NCBI RefSeq assembly: GCF_009455625.1
Contig: NZ_QPEQ01000002.1
Coordinates: 496,001 to 560,000 of the forward strand
DNA from: Paraburkholderia bonniea
Lineage (GTDB): Bacteria > Pseudomonadota > Gammaproteobacteria > Burkholderiales > Burkholderiaceae
Length of the DNA: 64,000 nucleotides
Direction of reading: 5' to 3'
Shown: positions 62,579-64,000 of the stretch, piece by piece
How the letters are laid out: each line of letters starts with the position of its first letter
How positions within the stretch are numbered: the stretch's first letter is position 1
Notes under the pieces: model-generated
Seen by the model: only the letters and a program-made list of their open reading frames with translations
The model's database searches: none
What the model was told of the DNA's origin: nothing
Program-made: the position numbers and the translations under genes

Positions 62579-64000
62579 TCAAACTATAACTGCACCGATC
62601 TCTGCCATATATTTATATGCTTCACCGGGAGGTGCATTTTTAAGCTGCTCTTTTTCTTCGAAAGTCTTCTGATCGGCCCTAGTCAAAGCGGCAAATTTAT
62701 ACGCCTGAAAACTATCAGTCGGAGAACCTATAACCGGATAACTGATAACCGGATCACTCCCATTTTGGCCTTTGGTAATTTTAATAATTACGTCATAGCG
62801 GCTGCACTGGTTATCTGGATCGAGAGCGATCTTTTCTGCCTCTTCATCCATCCGCTCAAGAAAAATCTGTTTTTCCTCACGCGTGTGGTGAACAATAAAA
62901 AACGTACCGTGATCAACCACACTGATACTGGCCGTTTTATTATCGCTATTAGCCTTATATAGACCATCCTCCAGTTCAATTGCTGGAAAATCATTAGGTC
63001 CAACAAGCCCAGTTATATTTTTCGTCACTAGCGCCAAAGCACCTTGCATAAAAGCAAAGCCTAATGCGAGTGAATTTTTGTTATGCTCCTCCCCGGAGAA
63101 GTTAACAAGACTTTGATAATTAAAATTTTCCTTTTCATCAGCCGACAACGTCCGGCCATTGAGAGAAATAGCAATACCGCCTTTCACATCTCTTGATAAC
63201 TGCTTGTCCAGCTCGCTGAGCCTGTCCGAATTAACATCCAGGCAATTATTTATTGTAACCTTCATCTCGTTATTTTCACCATCAACCAGATCACTGGAAA
63301 GATCATGAACCCTGCTCGCTGAAGTATATTTACCATCATGCGATATAAGGCCAAGGTTAGCACCAATAAGCCGACGCTCTTCAGGCGACAACTTTTCAAG
63401 CTGCAATGGCGTTCTCCGCAACAATCTGTCTTTATCAGTGGCATCTATTACATTATTTTCTTTAAGAAACTCCACCGTCTGATCCAAAAAATGGAACAAA
63501 CAATCAGCCTTATGCTTTCCGCTGTAATTTTGATCATTTAAATTAAGCGTAGCCACCAGAATTTCAAACCTGTCACGTAAATAATCACAGAGGTCGATCA
63601 TATTCCGGCAATTATCTTTGCTCAGAATAATATCGTCATGCCCAGTTAGACTACGCCGCAAAACTTTATTGAAAATGTTTTTATTCAAAGACCCCGAAAC
63701 TCCAGTATTAAAGTCACTTACCAGATCGATAAACTGAAATAATTGATTTAACACATTGAATTTAGAGGCGTCATTCACCATAAAATTCACATCTCGATAA
63801 TTACGGTGTGCTTTTAAAATAAATCTCTCGGCATAAATCTGCGATATCGCTTCTTCAAATTCGCCCTCTACGTTACCTGCCGAAATTTTAGAGATAATTA
63901 AGTCATACAGCGAAGCTAATTTAGCCTGTGCCGCATCAGCATTTGAAGTTTGAAGCTGCAATGCCTTTTTGCTCAAATCAACCAGTGCCGGTGTCAGTTT
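62579..64000 (-). CDS. Unknown AT-rich protein, 5' end outside window
   Basis: The frame is open from the window edge (KLTPALVDLSKKALQLQ...) to a stop at 62579: at least 473 residues, with no start in the window that can be trusted (a TTG at 63976 is possible). I do not recognise it. The N-terminal part is helical and charged. The middle includes LSKDNCRNMIDLCDYLRDRF and a Leu/Glu-rich segment LQLEKLSPEERRLIG. The C-terminal part appears alpha/beta (KVTINNCLDVN, KGGIAISLNGRTLSADEKEN, HGTFFIVHHTREEKQIFLERM). It has no signal peptide, membrane segment or enzyme motif. Base composition is far lower in GC than zwf, like the other effector-like genes here, suggesting transfer. It could be another secreted effector. 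Confidence 0.55.
   Translation of the reverse strand, partial: KLTPALVDLSKKALQLQTSNADAAQAKLASLYDLIISKISAGNVEGEFEEAISQIYAERFILKAHRNYRDVNFMVNDASKFNVLNQLFQFIDLVSDFNTGVSGSLNKNIFNKVLRRSLTGHDDIILSKDNCRNMIDLCDYLRDRFEILVATLNLNDQNYSGKHKADCLFHFLDQTVEFLKENNVIDATDKDRLLRRTPLQLEKLSPEERRLIGANLGLISHDGKYTSASRVHDLSSDLVDGENNEMKVTINNCLDVNSDRLSELDKQLSRDVKGGIAISLNGRTLSADEKENFNYQSLVNFSGEEHNKNSLALGFAFMQGALALVTKNITGLVGPNDFPAIELEDGLYKANSDNKTASISVVDHGTFFIVHHTREEKQIFLERMDEEAEKIALDPDNQCSRYDVIIKITKGQNGSDPVISYPVIGSPTDSFQAYKFAALTRADQKTFEEKEQLKNAPPGEAYKYMAEIGAVIV

Overview
The window reads as a Burkholderiaceae (betaproteobacterial) chromosome. Housekeeping and catabolic genes are GC-rich with strong Shine-Dalgarno sites and tightly overlapping stops and starts. 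Accessory genes are visibly AT-rich. The glycine-betaine catabolism genes, the class II ribonucleotide reductase, the CdiA-type adhesin/toxin array and the TALE-like repeat proteins together suggest a plant-, fungus- or other eukaryote-associated member of the Burkholderia group. The species cannot be fixed from the sequence alone.

Layout. (1) 1-5208: a dimethylglycine catabolism block (dgcA, a V4R/DUF5943 protein, an M19 dipeptidase), divergent from a GbdR-like regulator, with two strong inverted repeats between them. (2) 5231-11714: an AT-rich effector-like island. It holds two tandem paralogues built from degenerate 33-residue TALE-like repeats with acidic, aromatic tails (one with NLS-like basic clusters; the other frameshifted in a G5 tract) and a 904-residue Ser-rich-N-terminus helical solenoid. 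(3) 11851-22896: a ten-gene-plus minus-strand operon resembling type II fatty-acid/polyketide synthesis: KS, degenerate KS, ACP, ketoreductase, two hotdog proteins, two adenylate-forming ligases, a MATE exporter, a nicotianamine-synthase-like protein and a GNAT. (4) 23675-30462: a divergent plus-strand export and regulation block: ABC ATPase and permease, LolA-like protein, outer-membrane beta-barrel, LytS-type kinase and LytTR regulator. (5) 30463-34933: a compound 9-bp minisatellite, nrdJ, and a frameshifted formaldehyde dehydrogenase gene. (6) 35217-47722: a contact-dependent inhibition (CDI) locus: a 3105-residue CdiA, a candidate membrane immunity protein, two orphan toxin/immunity cassettes built on 725-bp and 176-bp direct repeats, and a decayed fragment of a further cassette. 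No TpsB/CdiB transporter is present. (7) 47979-53791: an unknown AT-rich gene, an MFS transporter, a PhnA-like zinc-ribbon protein, a frameshifted methyltransferase, a lipoprotein nucleoside hydrolase and a small membrane protein. (8) 53943-60754: soxB-D-A-G (tetrameric sarcosine oxidase) divergent from a second GlxA-type AraC regulator. (9) 60849-64000: zwf and an unknown AT-rich gene running off the edge.

How the genes fit together: DgcA demethylates dimethylglycine to sarcosine, SoxBDAG oxidises sarcosine to glycine and a one-carbon unit, and FdhA would oxidise released formaldehyde. The two catabolic islands therefore form one pathway split over about 50 kb. Three otherwise intact genes (TALE-like 2, fdhA, methyltransferase) are each broken by exactly one missing base in a C/G homopolymer. 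That points either to assembly under-calling or to slippage-prone genes and should be settled before any of them is called a pseudogene.

The most novel content is the pair of TALE-like proteins at 5231-8366. I read all of this by eye; no similarity search or structure prediction was run.
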